DNA of 64,000 bases. Origin: Hippophae tibetana (taxonomy: Eukaryota > Streptophyta > Magnoliopsida > Rosales > Elaeagnaceae). Of the stretch, positions 11,161 through 23,862 are shown piece by piece (position 1 is the stretch's first letter; the number at the start of each line of letters is the position of its first letter). The notes under the pieces are model-generated. The model had not been told where the DNA came from, ran no database searches, and worked only from the letters and a program-made list of their open reading frames with translations. The position numbers were made by a program, and so were the translations under genes. The DNA lies in assembly GCA_037013495.1 (NCBI GenBank), contig CM072802.1:59725275-59789274 (forward strand), given 5' to 3'.

Positions 11161-11660
11161 TGTTGGGAGAGAAATTAAGTATCTGATTTTAGTGCTTCTT
11201 AGTAAAAAGTGAGAAATAGAACAACTGAAGTAGATCATGTATTCTCCTTATTTAAGGGATATATATACATGTGTATTACATCCTACACACATAGGAGGTC
11301 ATGTATAAGCGACTTGGAAATACTGTTTATACTAAAATGATTTTTAAACTGTTATAAAGAAGATAGCTGCAATACAACAATTCATTACAATATAGGTCGT
11401 TATATATGGGTCGCTTTAAGCCCATAAGCAGCTTTCTTCAAGTCATTCATAGGAAGGGAAAACCATTATCAGGTCATTATAGTAGTGTTAGTACGTCAGA
11501 TCTTGAAGCCTAGAATCTTGTACTTTGGATGGCGTGGACCTCGCACTTGGACAACGCGGTATTCTGTCGACAGGGTAACATACTTTTCCATGGCTCTTAG
11601 GCTTAGAACATTATTGAACTAGTCCTATCACCCCGTTATATTATAGCGAAGTACCCACAC
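11161..11660 (-). repeat. Tat 5' LTR, outer end approximate
   Basis: Begins TGTTGGGAG on + next to the primer site, so the sense LTR ends in CCCAACA. A sense TATA stretch lies at about 11261-11270. The outer end is placed near the CCCACACA at about 11650-11660 only because the sense strand would then start with TGTG; no second LTR is available for comparison. Confidence 0.55.
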
Positions 11661-12039
11661 ATTTAAGGTCATATGTCTAGTACCTATTTAATACCATACA
11701 CTTTATATATATATAGACATCTTAATTTAAATTTAATTTATATAAATCTTCATTTAAATTTGAGAGTCTTTAGATGATATGCTTATAAAATTGGATCTTC
11801 ATTATATTCAAATCTAAAATAAAATTTAAATAATAATAATGAAGTCTAAATTCAATAAATAAATAAATAAAATTATACTAAAATTAAAGTTGAGAAGTGA
11901 TAAATTATGCCAAATTATGTAAGTCATCAATGAATAATTTTGGTTGTGATTAGCTAATTTATTAATGTTCTTACATTTAATTATAAGCTAATTACATACT
12001 AAATATGTGATTGTATTACAATACTATTAATAATTACTT
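11661..12039. other. AT-rich spacer
   Basis: Short AT repeats and no recognisable element or frame. Confidence 0.5.
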
Positions 12040-15000
12040 CAATATTATAATAAATAGTATTTAAATTGGCATTTAAAGTTGATTCTATGTAAAAACCAAA
12101 TTATAATGAATGTTAAGTCGGTAAGTTTCTAAACCAATTTAAAATTTAACGTCAGTTATAGTAAAAACATCAATTTTAAATGGACTTAAAATTAAAAAAT
12201 ATTGAAAAAATCACTTTATAATGCTGGTTCTATGCGTTAATAGAAGCAATGCCATGTGTAGTGTCGGTTAACATGTAGACTTGATGTGGAATTTATTGTG
12301 AGTCCTACATGTCAATTGATACTACACGTGGCATAGCATCGGTTCTACAAGTTTACCAATGCTACATGTGGCATTGCGTCGGTTGACAAGTAGAGCTGAC
12401 ACGATGCATTTTTTCCCTTTTCTTCTCTTTCACCCTAACCTGACAGATTCTAGCTCTCTCTCTTGTACACAACCTCCATTTTTCAGTTCCATTTTTGACT
12501 ATTTTTTACCTTCATTTTCGGTGCTATCAATTGGGGTTTCTTCCCAACACTTACTAACCTATGTCCACCCATTATTAATGCTTAAATCTTCCTCTAAAAC
12601 TCACCATTTTCTCATCAATTTTCCTCCATTTTCTCACTTTCCAAACAAATGTTTTCTTCCATTTCAAATTTGTTTGGTTCTTGTAAGTATTTTTATGAAC
12701 TATTTTGCACTCATTATTCATGTTATCGTAATTATTTTTCCATATTAAAATTTTTATTTTTATGATTTTTCTTATCTATATATAATGTTTTATTGATTAT
12801 TTATATTTTTTTATGCTACATAGATTTTTCATTTTTGTTAAAGCCTAAATTATCTATTTATTACTTTAATTTCATGTTTATTTATACAATTTTTTAAATT
12901 TATTTGGAATTAAAATTTTATTTTTGTAAACTTATTCTTACATGTATTAAATATTATATATTTCTTTAACTAAGTTTCTATATTTATTTATTTATATGTG
13001 AATATAACATTATATATTGTTAACGTTACAATAAATTTATTAATCGTTAGAATGTTTGTGTATTTTTATATGATATTTTAAATGATGTTATAATAATTTA
13101 TAAAGTTCATAGAATAAATTATAATTTATATTGGTCATTAATTCACACGTGTTTATTGAGTACATTTTTAATGTATTTAATTATTTCATAGAATATGAAC
13201 AAATCTTAGGTAAAGTATAGAATTGAGCACGAGTATATATTTAGAGGAGAAACTTTCTTGGAATTTGCTCGCAGAAATACTAATAGTGAAATCAATATGA
13301 TTCGATGCCAATGTGTCAAATGTAAAAATAAGAAATTTCATGATGTTAATGAGATTAAGTATCACTTTATCCATAGTGATATTCTTTTGAGTTATAAGTG
13401 TTGGTATTATCATGAAGAAAATATTGAGGATACATAAGAAATAAATAAGGATGAGAGTAGATTAGATACATCCTATTGGGATAATCATTGTAGACATAAT
13501 GCCAAAAATCTAGAGACGGAAAATATGTTTCATTTTGTAGAAGATGAATACAAGAGGATGACCCCGAAACTTTTACAAAAGTTTTGACAGACGTTGAAAA
13601 GATTTTGTATATAGAATGCAAGAAATACATTAAAATGTTGGAATTGATTCATTTGTACAATATGAAGGACAAAAATGGTTTTATGAATGAAGAATTTATA
13701 GAATTGCTAAATAGACTTATTGATATGTTTTCTAAGGTAATGAATTTCAATTTTTAATGTATGAAATGAAGAAATCTCTTAGTCAATTTGGCATGGAATA
13801 TCATGAGATCCATGCTTATCCAAATGATTCATTCTTTATAGAAAAGAATATGAGACATTAGAAGATTGTATGGTGCGTAAAGAATTATGATGGAAGAATT
13901 GTTGCAAATGAGACAATACCTTAGAAAGGTGTTTCTACAAAGGTTCTTTTGTATTTTCCTCTAATTATTCACTTTGAAAGATTGTTCAAAATTAAAGAGA
14001 TATCAAAATTGTTGACTTAGTATTCAGATAATCGAATTGATGATAGGGTGTTGCATCATCCTTTAGATTCTTCAAGTTGGAAAGTTGTTGACAATTTATC
14101 CCCCAAATTTGCATCTGATCTGTGAAATCTTCATCTTGTCATTACAATTGATCGAATTAATCAACACAATTCTCCTAGTAGAAGATATAGTTGTTCACTA
14201 GTAATTATAGTAACATACAACCTTCTGTTCTAGTTGTGCAAGAAAAGGAAATTAATAATACTAATATTATTAATATCAGGGCCGAAACAACTCAGAGTTG
14301 ATAATTATGTGTGTTTTCCTTTAATAGATAACTTAAAGATGTTGTGAAATGATAGTGTTAATGTTTATGATGTACGTAAGGAAAAATACTTGAACTTGAG
14401 GGGGTCCTTTTATGCACACCAAATCATTTTGCAAAATAAGAATGAGACACAGATGTACATAGAGTAAGTAATGACATTATCAACTCTACCCTTTTCATAT
14501 AAAATAAAATTATTATTTATTTAACTATTAGTTACACGTAATCGATATGTCTTTCATAATATCAAAGAATGCATCTGAATTTACTAAAGACCGATCCTCA
14601 TTACAATAAAGGAGGAGAAAAAAAGTTGTATGATGAGCATAAATGATAACTTATTAATTGATTTCGTAACCATATAAATGTCACATATAGTAATTAATTA
14701 ATGCACCTAATTAATGTTTTATAAGCTTCTTTTAATGATATACTATGCACATGTATATTTTCTTGTATTTAGTGATATTGTATAAGTTAGATTTGTATAT
14801 AAACATTGTATATAAGTTATTTTTTATTATAAGTTGGTTCTGAAGTAATTAATATCCAATTTTTTAACTTTATAATGAATAAAAGGTTTTAAAAACCCGT
14901 TTAAACATATTCTATTTGTTTTCAGTTGCTATGTGAATAAAATGTGTAGGGACTAACAGAAAATAACCAAAAGTATGTTTAAAGGTTGCGTCATTTTAAG

Positions 15001-15267
15001 TCAATTCTAGGGTAGAAATGACTTAAAATTAAAAATTAGTCCAACGTGTCAATCGACTTAAAATTTTAAAGTTGATCTTAAATGTAAATTGACTTAAAAT
15101 TTTAAAATTGGTTTCCACATAGGATCAACTCTACAATTTTAAGTCTATTGTACACTAGAATTAACTTAAAACATTAAGTCAATTTGTTCTAAACAATTCA
15201 TTGAATTGATTTTAAACCCAATTTAAGTGGTTAAAAATGGACGTAAGAACCCTTTTTTATAGTAGTG
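12040..15267 (+). mobile_element. CACTA transposon copy B, decayed autonomous form
   Basis: The right end, 15250-15267, reads CCCTTTTTTATAGTAGTG, the inverted form of a CACTACTATAAAAAAGGG terminus. The left end at about 12040 (CAATATTATAATAAATAG) is decayed but aligns with the left ends of copies C (22419) and D (50233). Subterminal GTCGGTT motifs and long imperfect palindromes lie at about 12120-12400, and repeated CGACTTAAAATTTTAAAGT-like motifs at about 15000-15240. Inside are TNP2 transposase remains on +. Copies C and D share its ends but not its transposase. Confidence 0.8.
13195..14470 (+). pseudogene. CACTA TNP2-type transposase remains
   Basis: 13195-13440 reads MNKS, EYIFRGETFLEFARR, IRCQCVKCKN and a KCWYYHEEN end, the transposase-associated domain (PF13963) with its Cys cluster. 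13758-14470 reads KVLLYFPLIIHFERLF, DDRVLHHPLDSSSWKVVDN, PKFASDL, TIDRINQHN, SCSLVIIVTYNL and DNLKMLWNDSVNVYD, the TNP2 transposase family (Transposase_21, PF02992). Many stops. A sister fragment lies on the minus strand at 39438-39955, with better-kept residues. Confidence 0.85.
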
Positions 15268-16087
15268 CTTATATATTATCATAACTAATAAAATTTACTT
15301 AAATGTTAATTTATATTTTTGTAAATATCTATTTTATAAATAATTATTAATATTATATATATATTTCATATTATCAAGTGTGTGGTTGCATGAAATAATA
15401 AGATATCTAAGGTAGTTTTGTCTAGGAGGATAGTTCTTTCTTGTAAGCCTTAGTGTCACTAGTTTTTTTTAACGTTGTTCTGTATAAAATAGTAATTTTA
15501 AGGAGATCTCGTTTCACCATTCTTTCATGGAACACTCTTGATAAGTACTAATTGTGTTGCTACATCATTATTGTTATTTATTGGATTATTCTCTTTGAAT
15601 GTGCGGACGACAATTTATAGAATTACATACATATAATTTATTGAGAGCCCACAACCTCCATGCTAATAGAAATATATGATAAAATATATTCAATACCTCG
15701 TGTATGCTATTAAGTAGCAAAATTGAGATTAAAATTGATATTATAAAATATTATATATGCTATTTTTACGAGTAAAATTTGCTAGTAAATTAGCAATATA
15801 ATACCATTCACACAAAAAGTACATGCCTCACATATTACAAATGATATAAGGGCATTTTGATCATATCATTCTTGGAATGAATGTAACTTATGTTGAAATT
15901 GAAACATATATAATGGAAGGATAAAAATATCCAAATTATAACTTGACGGATAGCATGTGATCAATAATAGTCACTATTTATTTAAATGGCTCAAATATGA
16001 GTATTATATGGTTAAAATCTAATCGTAACCATTTAATATCTTTAAACTTCTCAACATTTTCAATCTTCTATTTGAAAAAGTATAGAG
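15268..16087. other. AT-rich flank with a faint old repeat
   Basis: No gene. A segment near 15640-15890 (TTGAGAGCC, then GATCATATCATTC) is weakly similar to 18430-18650 on the other side of the gag-only element, so both may be remnants of one older LTR pair or host repeat. Confidence 0.35.
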
Positions 16088-16640
16088 TGTTAGGAAATTT
16101 GGATCAAATGGTATAATCACAAATTCTCCCTCCTAAGATCATCCTTAGCAGAATATCAAATAATAGAGAAATAGAGAATACACAACACAAGAATTCTAAT
16201 GAAAACTCCAAATTAGAGAAAACCACTTTCGTTGTCAAAAGACAACTAGAGAAAAATTTTACTATGTGGAAAATTATTACAGCCACACTCTCAATGATTT
16301 TTTCACACACCCAAAAGACAAGAGCAATTACAATCCCAAGAGAATTTTCCCACAAAATTCTTTCACTCAAAAACTTCTAATATTAGTTTTTCTCTATTTT
16401 GGGGATGATGAACAATGAAGAAATGAAGCCGTATTTATAGCCTTCAAGTTCCCATTTCATATGCCAAACATTTCTTCATTCAACAAAATTAGGCTACCTA
16501 ATTTTCCTATTCTTTATTCAAACAAGGTTAGGCATCTCCATCTTTGACAATATGATAAGCCACCTTCCATGAATTTTCTTCTAAATTAGGCACCTCCTAT
16601 TTTGACTAACAAACCTCATATTATTTTTAATCAATCACGA
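16088..16640 (-). repeat. 3' LTR of gag-only copia element
   Basis: Starts TGTTAGG on + and ends TCACGA, where CACA is expected and is kept in the other LTR. A sense TATA box, CTATAAATA, lies at about 16431-16440. Confidence 0.9.
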
Positions 16641-17010
16641 CAATCTCCACCTTAATTAAAAATAAACATAGTTACCACTACACCATTGTCTACTCCAACA
16701 GTCATAATTCTCTATACCGAGAATTATCATACTCCACCATAAAGAGTACACCCACATAGAATTAATCACCAATTCTAAGAATTTCACATCGGCTCATGTC
16801 GAAAAAAACTTGCTAAAATTTATGGTGCAACTCTCACACTTGGTTTTCTCGAGAGTTTGTCAGCCATCGACATCCTTTCCATCATACACCTTGCATTTAT
16901 ACCAAGCCAATGCCTGTGTGCAAACTTGTGGACCCATTACCAATAACACACCCTCTTTCATGGCAATATTTATAGACTAACGGCATGCCATGAGGATGTA
17001 CATGCTCTTT

Positions 17011-17802
17011 TCAAAGAGCATCACTATAGTCTTTGAAAACAGACATACTATTAGCGTCACCGTCGGTATTTGAGCTTTTTGTCGAATCAGCTCCACCCTT
17101 CGGACAATTTCTTTTGAGGTTCCCAGATTGTCCACACCCCCAACACACTATCTTCTTTTTCATGAAATTGTTTTTCTTTTTGTTGTCAGCTACCAATGCT
17201 GAGTTTTCAGGTGAAACATTTCTTCCATCACTCAGCCCTTTTTCTTCTAAAAATAACTTCTAGTAACTTTTGAAAAAATTATTTTCTCCTTTCCATGAAT
17301 CAAGATAGGTTTCATGTGATCATAAGAAGATGGAAGAGACCAGATGAGCCTTAAAGCTATATATTCATCATTAAGTTTAACTCCAATGGTTTCCAGCTCA
17401 GAGACAATACCATTGAGAACACTAAGATGGTCAGACATAATAGTTCCTTCATTCATACGCAAAGTATGAAACTGCTTTTTCAGATACACCCGATTTGAAA
17501 CGCCTTTTGCCTTATACAATTCTTCCCAGAGGTCTTTGGCCATAGATATTCCATGCACATTTGCAAGAATATTTTTGGCCAAACAAAGCTGAATTGCACT
17601 TGCAGCTCTTAGATCAAGATCTTCCCAATCTTCATCACTTATATTGGTTTTACTGGACTCAATACCAATAACATGGGATGGTTTCCCCATTAACGCCTTG
17701 TGTAACCCATATTGGATCAACAAATCTTTGACTTGTACTTACCACAAGCCAAAATTGATTCTCCCATCAAAATTTCTCAATGTCAATCTTGGCTCCTGAC
17801 AT
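17011..17802 (-). pseudogene. Copia gag with UBN2 domain and zinc-knuckle remnant
   Basis: Role: capsid protein. The ATG at 17802-17800 opens MSGAKIDIEKF, but a one-base shift follows at about 17770. The main frame 17723-17247 reads LIQYGLHKAL, DLDLRAASAIQLCL, AKDLWEELYKAKG, NRVYLKKQFHTLRM and DEYIALRLIWSLP, the copia gag (UBN2) pattern. 17196-17011 carries the zinc knuckle CWGCGQSGNLKRNC, in which the His is Asn. At least two frame breaks. Gag may once have been supplied for the element itself while enzymes came from a partner element. Confidence 0.85.
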
Positions 17803-17825
17803 TTCTCCTTCTTTCTTTGAAATTG

Positions 17826-17838
17826 GCTCTAATACCAG
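17826..17838 (-). promoter_or_regulatory. Initiator-Met tRNA primer site of gag-only element
   Basis: Minus strand reads TGGTATTAGAGCC, the usual copia primer site, two bases from the LTR start at 17840. Confidence 0.9.
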
Positions 17839-17839
17839 T

Positions 17840-18392
17840 TGTTAGGAAATTTGGATCAAATGGTATAATTACAAATTCCCCCTCCTAAGATCCTCCTTAG
17901 CAGAATATCAAATAATAGAGAAATAGAGAATACACAACACAAGAATCATAGTGGAAACTCCAAATTAGAGAAAAACCACTTTCGTTGTCAAAAGACAACC
18001 AGAGAAAAAATTTACTATGTGGAAAATTGTTACAGCCACACTCTCAATGATTTTCTCACACACCTAAAAGACAAGAGCAATTACAAGCCCAAGAGAATTT
18101 TCCCACAAAATTCTCTCACTCAAAAACTTCTAATATTAGTTTTTCTCTATTTTTGTGATGATGAACAATGAAGAAATGAAGTCATATTTATAGCCTTCAA
18201 GTTCCCATTTCATATGCCAAACATTTCTTCATTCAACAAAATTAGGCTACTTAATTTTCCTATTCTTTATTCAAACAAGGTTAGGCATCTCCATCTTTGA
18301 CGATATGGTAAGCCACTTTACATGAATTTTCTTCTAAATTAGACACCTCATATTTTGACTAATAAACCTCATATTATTTTTAATCAATCACA
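17840..18392 (-). repeat. 5' LTR of gag-only copia element
   Basis: 553 bp, from TGTTAGG to CAATCACA on +. Nearly identical in layout to 16088-16640, including the sense TATA box near 18184-18193. Confidence 0.9.
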
Positions 18393-19699
18393 ATACGGAG
18401 AAAAAAGATTATTGAATCAAATATCCTCTTTATTGAGAGCCAAAATGAAATATATACAAAAATCTCATATGTGCTTATACAAAAGCATTAAGAGAGAAAT
18501 TGGTATATGAATCCCTCCTATGATATCTTTACAAATGAAGATGGCTCATGGAGTAGTAATATATAAACATATATATTACATGCTTGCAAACATTATTGAG
18601 AAAAAAAAAAGACATTTAGATCATATCATTTCTAGAAATGAATGATATCTGATGATCTTGTGCATGAGTTGAGATATTGTGTTCATATTGTATGCGTATG
18701 TATTTGAAGTCTAATTTTATAATGGGCCATGAGAATTAAAGTCCAATGCCTTATCAATATTATCCGACATATGCCCTTGGTTTCATATTGAAGAACGATG
18801 ATCATCCATAAAATTATGGACGAGGAGATAACTAATATATACAAATTGAAATGCTAAATAATTATGTGGCTCAAAGACAATGCAACAATGCTCACTATTA
18901 TTGAATGACATTTTTTTGAGTTAGGAAGTTTCAAGTGTTACCTGATAAACGGTTTTGATGAACTAAAATATGATGAATCATATTATACATAATGATGCTT
19001 AATTCTCCAAATTTGAGGAGGAATTTATTATTTTGAATATATTTGGCAATAATGGTATTTAAGATTACAAGTAAAGTGAAGTTACAATACATTTTAAAGT
19101 CTAAGAAAGATGTTTAAACTTGAAAAGTTTTTCAAACACCAATCCTATGATAAAAATTACACAGATGATGCATATTTTCTTCTAAATTTATAATGCCACA
19201 AATACATGACTAAAAGTCTATATTTAAAAAAATTATTTTAATTTTTGTCATAAAAATTAAAATAAATTTTGATGGGCTAATATTTTAAATATTTGTGATG
19301 ACCAAAATTAAGTCACGAAGAATCAAAAGTGGTTCATTCTATAATAGAAAGTTATATGGTTGTGGACCAAAATCCAAATCTTTCATTATTCAATAACAAT
19401 AATTATTACATGTTATTAAGGAAACTGATCTAATTATATTAGATAACATATGACATTAATAAATTATCTATTATGAAAATAACATTATCAGATTATGGAA
19501 ACATGATATATTTTGGGTTTAGTTTTGACCCGCCAATTTATTAATAGAATTTCTCAATTGCATCTTATATTAGTGGCAAAATTAAGTTGTATTTTTCTTA
19601 TTGCAACAGGTTAACACATAAGATGAGCTCACCAATAAATTTAAAGATATGTGTTTGAGTTTCATTATTTATTTACTATTGAATATGTTGGACCTACGA
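18393..19699. other. AT-rich DNA, no gene recognised
   Basis: Only the weak match of 18430-18650 to 15640-15890 is notable. Confidence 0.4.
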
Positions 19700-19990
19700 A
19701 GAATAAGTCATTTTTTAGATAACTTTGATAATATAAAATAATGTATGCCATTAGGGGGGAGAAAAAAGGATAATGGCGTGAAATTAATTAAAATGCATCC
19801 AATTTTATGGAGCATGAAGTTAAAAAAATTACTCAATCATAGTATCGATGCATTTAGATAGTGACCAATTAAGGTGTACAATGCTCCAGCAGTTATTGAT
19901 GTCCCTATGGGATAAATAAATGATATAGCATCAAACATTCATAATTTGTTTAAAGCTTGCTAATAATATTGGTGCAAAAATATTAGTAAA
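19700..19990 (+). pseudogene. Ty1/copia pol remnant (integrase-RT linker), doubtful
   Basis: Short frame pieces read MYAIRGEKKDNG and, about 120 bp on, YNAPAVIDVPMG followed by INDIA, which resemble the linker between integrase and RT in copia elements (the usual AAN.PARI.VP.G). Stops in every frame; no other copia domain is visible beside it. Confidence 0.3.
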
Positions 19991-21977
19991 AAAAATAAAT
20001 ACGATTATTGATGGAATAAAGGGTGTTGACACTCTAATAAATGATATTGAATTTTTTTTATTCCAATAGTCTTAAATACTTGATAAATAAAATAATATCA
20101 TTTCGATTACGTGAGAAAGAAAATTACAACATATTTTCTGTCAAGCCTATCTTAATAAAGTAAGAAATGACGAGTGTATCAATAAAATGAATTATTGGTC
20201 AAATAAAAAAATATTATTTTAAGCATATGTTATATTCACTTTAAGCCCAAAATGAAACAGATATAACATGAACACCTTATATGTTCACTATGTATTTATA
20301 AGTACTAGTTACTCAAGTGCCTAAATATGTAAAATATGTTGAAAAAACGTGATTTTATGTTCGAAAATGACAAGGCTGTGTTACTCTCCTACATAGAAGA
20401 TCACATTAAATATGACTAGTAGTCGCATAATATTTATTTATAAAGTTAATGATAAGAATAAATTAACTGTAATGTAATTATTGCTTATAAAAAGCATTAA
20501 ATTCAAATTTCATATATTGTTACGATAATTCATAGATGTGTAATAGATATCTAGTGCATTCATATTAGCATGAATATTCAATACTTTTATATGTTTTATG
20601 ACTTATTATTGATGCAAAGTGTATAACCACAAAAATACGTATTTAAGGCACAAATTTAGACACAAAATTTATAGAAAATACATGGAGGCTAGAGACAAGA
20701 TAGGATTAGTTAATCATTAGTTTTCTCTCTCTTTTTTCTTCTTGTCTTCTATGATTTTAATTATGATTCTTTTAGAAAATATGCCTATCAAATTTAATTA
20801 ATATAATATCATGATGAATTTTTAGATTCAATCCTTAATTTTTGATGTGTTTAACTCTATGTTTAAATACCATAACTATGCATCTATATATTAGAGTGAT
20901 CAACTAGTTTATTGCATGAATATATTTAATTATAGTTTAAGTTGTTAATTTATAATCACTAATATTCTTATTCAAAGTTGTACCGTGTAGACATACGTGA
21001 TAAGTATGGTTGTATACCTTTTTTAAAGATTATCAATGGTTATAATCTTTTGTAGTTTAGTCATATCTTTTTTTAGAACTTAATGCAATGAATGGATTAA
21101 ATCTAGTAAATGTATCTCTAGGTTGTTTAAGATTTAGATTGGTTAATAGATTGTATCATTAATTAATAAACATTAAGTAAAGGTGTGAAGTCTAAAGTGC
21201 ACCTAGATTTCTTAAGCTCAAATTAAGAATTCATGACGGTTCTAGGTTATGATAGTAACTTAGGATAAGAAACTAAGTACTAATTCATGACATTATTGAT
21301 TAGACTATATGCTAGTGATATAGATAGTTCCATAATCACATGTTTCTAACAATCTGTATGCTCATTAAATTACTTATTATGTTAAGTTTTATTTTTATTT
21401 AAAAATATTTTTTGAAATCTCTTTGCTAATTTACTAACAAACTAATAAGTAGTGGTAGTCATTGTCACAATGCTTATGGGTTTGACAACATTTCATTTTA
21501 ATTTACTTATCACTAGTATACTTTGATCATATTTACTACATGTTTCCAAGCATATCAAGTTTCCTTTCATTTATTTGGATGCTAATAACAAGTCAAATTG
21601 TAGGCTTACTGGGATTTATTTTGTATAACTTTTTTTTCTCTTTAATAATAATCATTATTGAAGGCCTAGATAAGGAGGGTATTACGAAGGTGCCAACCTA
21701 GTTAAGATGTCCCGTTGCACCTACTGAGTTCTGTTACCTACAACCTTTCATTAAAAAAGTATGTTGATTTTTTTATGTACTCCTAAAATATGAAAAAAAA
21801 ACAAGTAATTATCTTAAAGAGAGATAAGACTATATTGATTTATGTTTTGTTGGATAAAAAAAAGCACATTATATATCCAATTATTATTTGGTTGCATGAT
21901 ATGAAAAATGTCCTATATTGTTCTTCATTTTATAATCAGTAAGCATCATTTAGTAAGATAGTTGATGCTCAATATAT
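19991..21977. other. AT-rich DNA, no gene recognised
   Basis: No frame, terminal repeat or RNA gene found. 21661-21770 contains a moderately GC-richer block ending in ATTAAAAAAG that might be a SINE or LINE 3' end (see findings). Confidence 0.4.
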
Positions 21978-22079
21978 TAATCAAAATCAAGATTCTCATA
22001 ACACATCACTTCATTTAGAAATTTTGTTTATTCTCCTATGGTTTTTATTGCCCCTTCTATTAGTAACTATAAAAACTTG

Positions 22080-22310
22080 TAGATCAGTCTTGGTATCTTG
22101 ATGCAGGTGCTAGTCATCCCTTGGTAAGTGATAAAATTACTTTTTTCCAATCTAGTGTCCTATACGGGTATTGAAGCTGAAATGATTGGAAATGGGAGCA
22201 TCGTCCTTATAGCCTCATTTAGTGTGTTGAAAGTTGGTCATCAAGAGTTGAATATGCTCTTTTTTCTTTATTTGGTCAAGAATCTCATCTCTATTAAGTA
22301 ATTGTGTGCT
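22080..22310 (+). pseudogene. Ty1/copia protease fragment
   Basis: Reads QSWYLDAGASHPLVSDKI followed by a MIGNGS segment, the copia aspartic protease with active site DAGAS (family DTGAS or DSGAS). Ends at stops before 22310; nothing of integrase or RT follows. The other copy at 49870-50110 keeps a slightly longer frame. Confidence 0.8.
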
Positions 22311-22418
22311 TATAATGATATGGTGGTTTTTTTTCTAACTCGTTTCCATTAAAAATTAGAATAGTAATAAGTTGGTGCTTGTTAGAGGTTTGATCATGAT
22401 TTTAACAAGCTAAATTGG

Positions 22419-23475
22419 CATTACTATAATAAAAGGCATTTAAGTTGGCATTTAAAGTCAGTTATAAGTAAAAATTGACTTATAATGAATCTTCATTAGG
22501 TAAGCTATTAGGCAATGTGCAGCTTGGCCTTTTGATCAAGTTTAGCTAAATTTTGATATGGTACTATTTATTTTTGCATAAAATAAAACTTAAATACATT
22601 CTTTATTTTATTATTCTACTTTTTGTGTTACTAATATGATTATATTTTTAGTCTATTATAGAAAAATTGGTAAGTAGCTCAAATTTAAGAGATGCAAAAG
22701 AAATATCTTGGGGTAAATCTGTATCAAGTGGACAATCATCGTGCACCAAGTTATTTAAGAAGAAGTTGTGGAAAATATATAATTATGAGTATGCTAATTT
22801 CTCCAGATATATCTAATATTATCATCAGAAAATCTTATATATCGATTGAGTGCATATTATAGTTATTTGAGTTTCAAATAATTGATTTAAGTATAATTCA
22901 AGTGAGGAAAATGTGACACCTCAATCACTAATAGCTTTCATTTATGTAGAGCATATGATTATCTTTATATTATTTAATTAATTATATATTTTTATTTTAT
23001 ATAGGACATGTTATTATCAACTTGAAGCTAATCACCTATCATAATTATTGGTGTTTTATTATTCATCTTTTGTTAATCAATATCAGAAGAAGGATGCTAA
23101 CACAAAAATGAAACAATTATGCGATAGAGCATTAAAACTTCAAAGAAATCAAGTTAATACTCCTTCGGCCATTAAAATTTGAATAAGGTGAAGATCATTG
23201 AATGTTGGTAATTCTTGATCTATATTGTAATCATGTTTTGTACTGTGACTTGATTTTGTAGCATTGAATGAAGATTATAAAATAGTTTTTCAAATGTAAG
23301 ATTTATAACTAGCTATTTTTCTTCTATTGTTCATATTATAAGGTCACAAGAAGAATCATCGTAAGAATAATATGATGATATTATGAAATAGCAGTATATA
23401 CTATTATTATATGCTTATCTTGTAAATAAAAACCATGTAGTAAAAGATATATACAATTTCATATTTAGTATACCA

Positions 23476-23534
<59 letters not shown>

Positions 23535-23862
23535 CCTTGTATTTAATCATCTTGTAATTAAGATAGATTTCTATATATGTATTGTATGTACATTAATTTT
23601 GTTATAACTTGGTTGTGAAGTAACTATTATCCAATCTTTTTAACTTTATAGTGAATATAAGGTTTTAAAAACCTTTAAAATATATTTTGGCTGTTAGTAG
23701 AAAATAACAAAAAATATGTTTACGGGTTATGTTATTTTAAGTTAGTTATTGTGTAGTCTCGACTTTAAATTTTTAAGTTCTCTCTACCATAGAACTAAAT
23801 TAAAATTAAAATTGGGTCCTATAAATCAACCGACTTAAAATTTAAAGTGAGTCCCAATATAG
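22419..23862 (+). mobile_element. Non-autonomous CACTA element copy C
   Basis: Left end CATTACTATAATAAAAGG; right end CCCAATATAGTG (about 23853-23864), cut by the LTR that starts TGATG at 23863. It shares terminal and subterminal DNA with copy B (for example the block at 23640-23730 with 14880-14960) but lacks TNP2. Two interior exon-like stretches (about 22670-22790 and 23085-23180, the latter ending QLCDRALKLQRNQ) may be remains of the second CACTA gene. 50233-51653 is the duplicate. Confidence 0.7.
23480..23532. repeat. (TA)n microsatellite
   Basis: About 26 TA units; only about 12 in the duplicate near 51296-51321. Confidence 0.95.

Larger units (their letters stand above)
895..11660 (-). 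mobile_element. Decayed Tat-lineage Ty3/gypsy retrotransposon
   Basis: Seen in minus-strand order from the right: LTR (11161 onward), primer site, gag, protease, RT-RNase H, a second RNase H, integrase, then a tandem-repeat-bearing 3' region that holds a decayed gene on the opposite strand. Family knowledge: the Tat branch (Ogre, Grande, Retand and relatives) is marked by an extra archaeal-type RNase H between the gypsy RNase H and integrase, by extra ORFs that can be antisense, and by tandem repeats in the 3' untranslated part; all three are present. All coding parts carry stops and frameshifts, so the copy is dead. The 3' LTR is not visible and may lie left of copy A or be lost. Confidence 0.8.
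16088..18392 (-). mobile_element. Gag-only Ty1/copia element (TR-GAG type)
   Basis: Two LTRs of equal length (553 bp) bracket a 1.2-kb interior that carries only a gag gene and no protease, integrase or RT. Orientation is fixed by the primer site beside the right LTR (17826-17838) and a sense polypurine tract AAGGTGGAGATTG beside the left LTR (16641-16655). Elements with LTRs plus gag only have been described in plants as TR-GAGs. The two LTRs differ at roughly 20-30 positions by eye, so the insertion is old. I see no clear 5-bp target duplication. Confidence 0.9.

Noticed and set aside
11476..11490. ATTATAGTAGTG as the missing right end of CACTA copy A
   Set aside because: It lies within the Tat LTR, has no subterminal motifs beside it and lacks the CCCTTTT part of the terminus.
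12359..12748. 129-codon Leu/Ser/Phe-rich frame on +, like a membrane protein
   Set aside because: Lies in the pyrimidine-rich leader of a CACTA element, analogous to about 1930-2090 in copy A. Low-complexity T/C bias makes hydrophobic frames.
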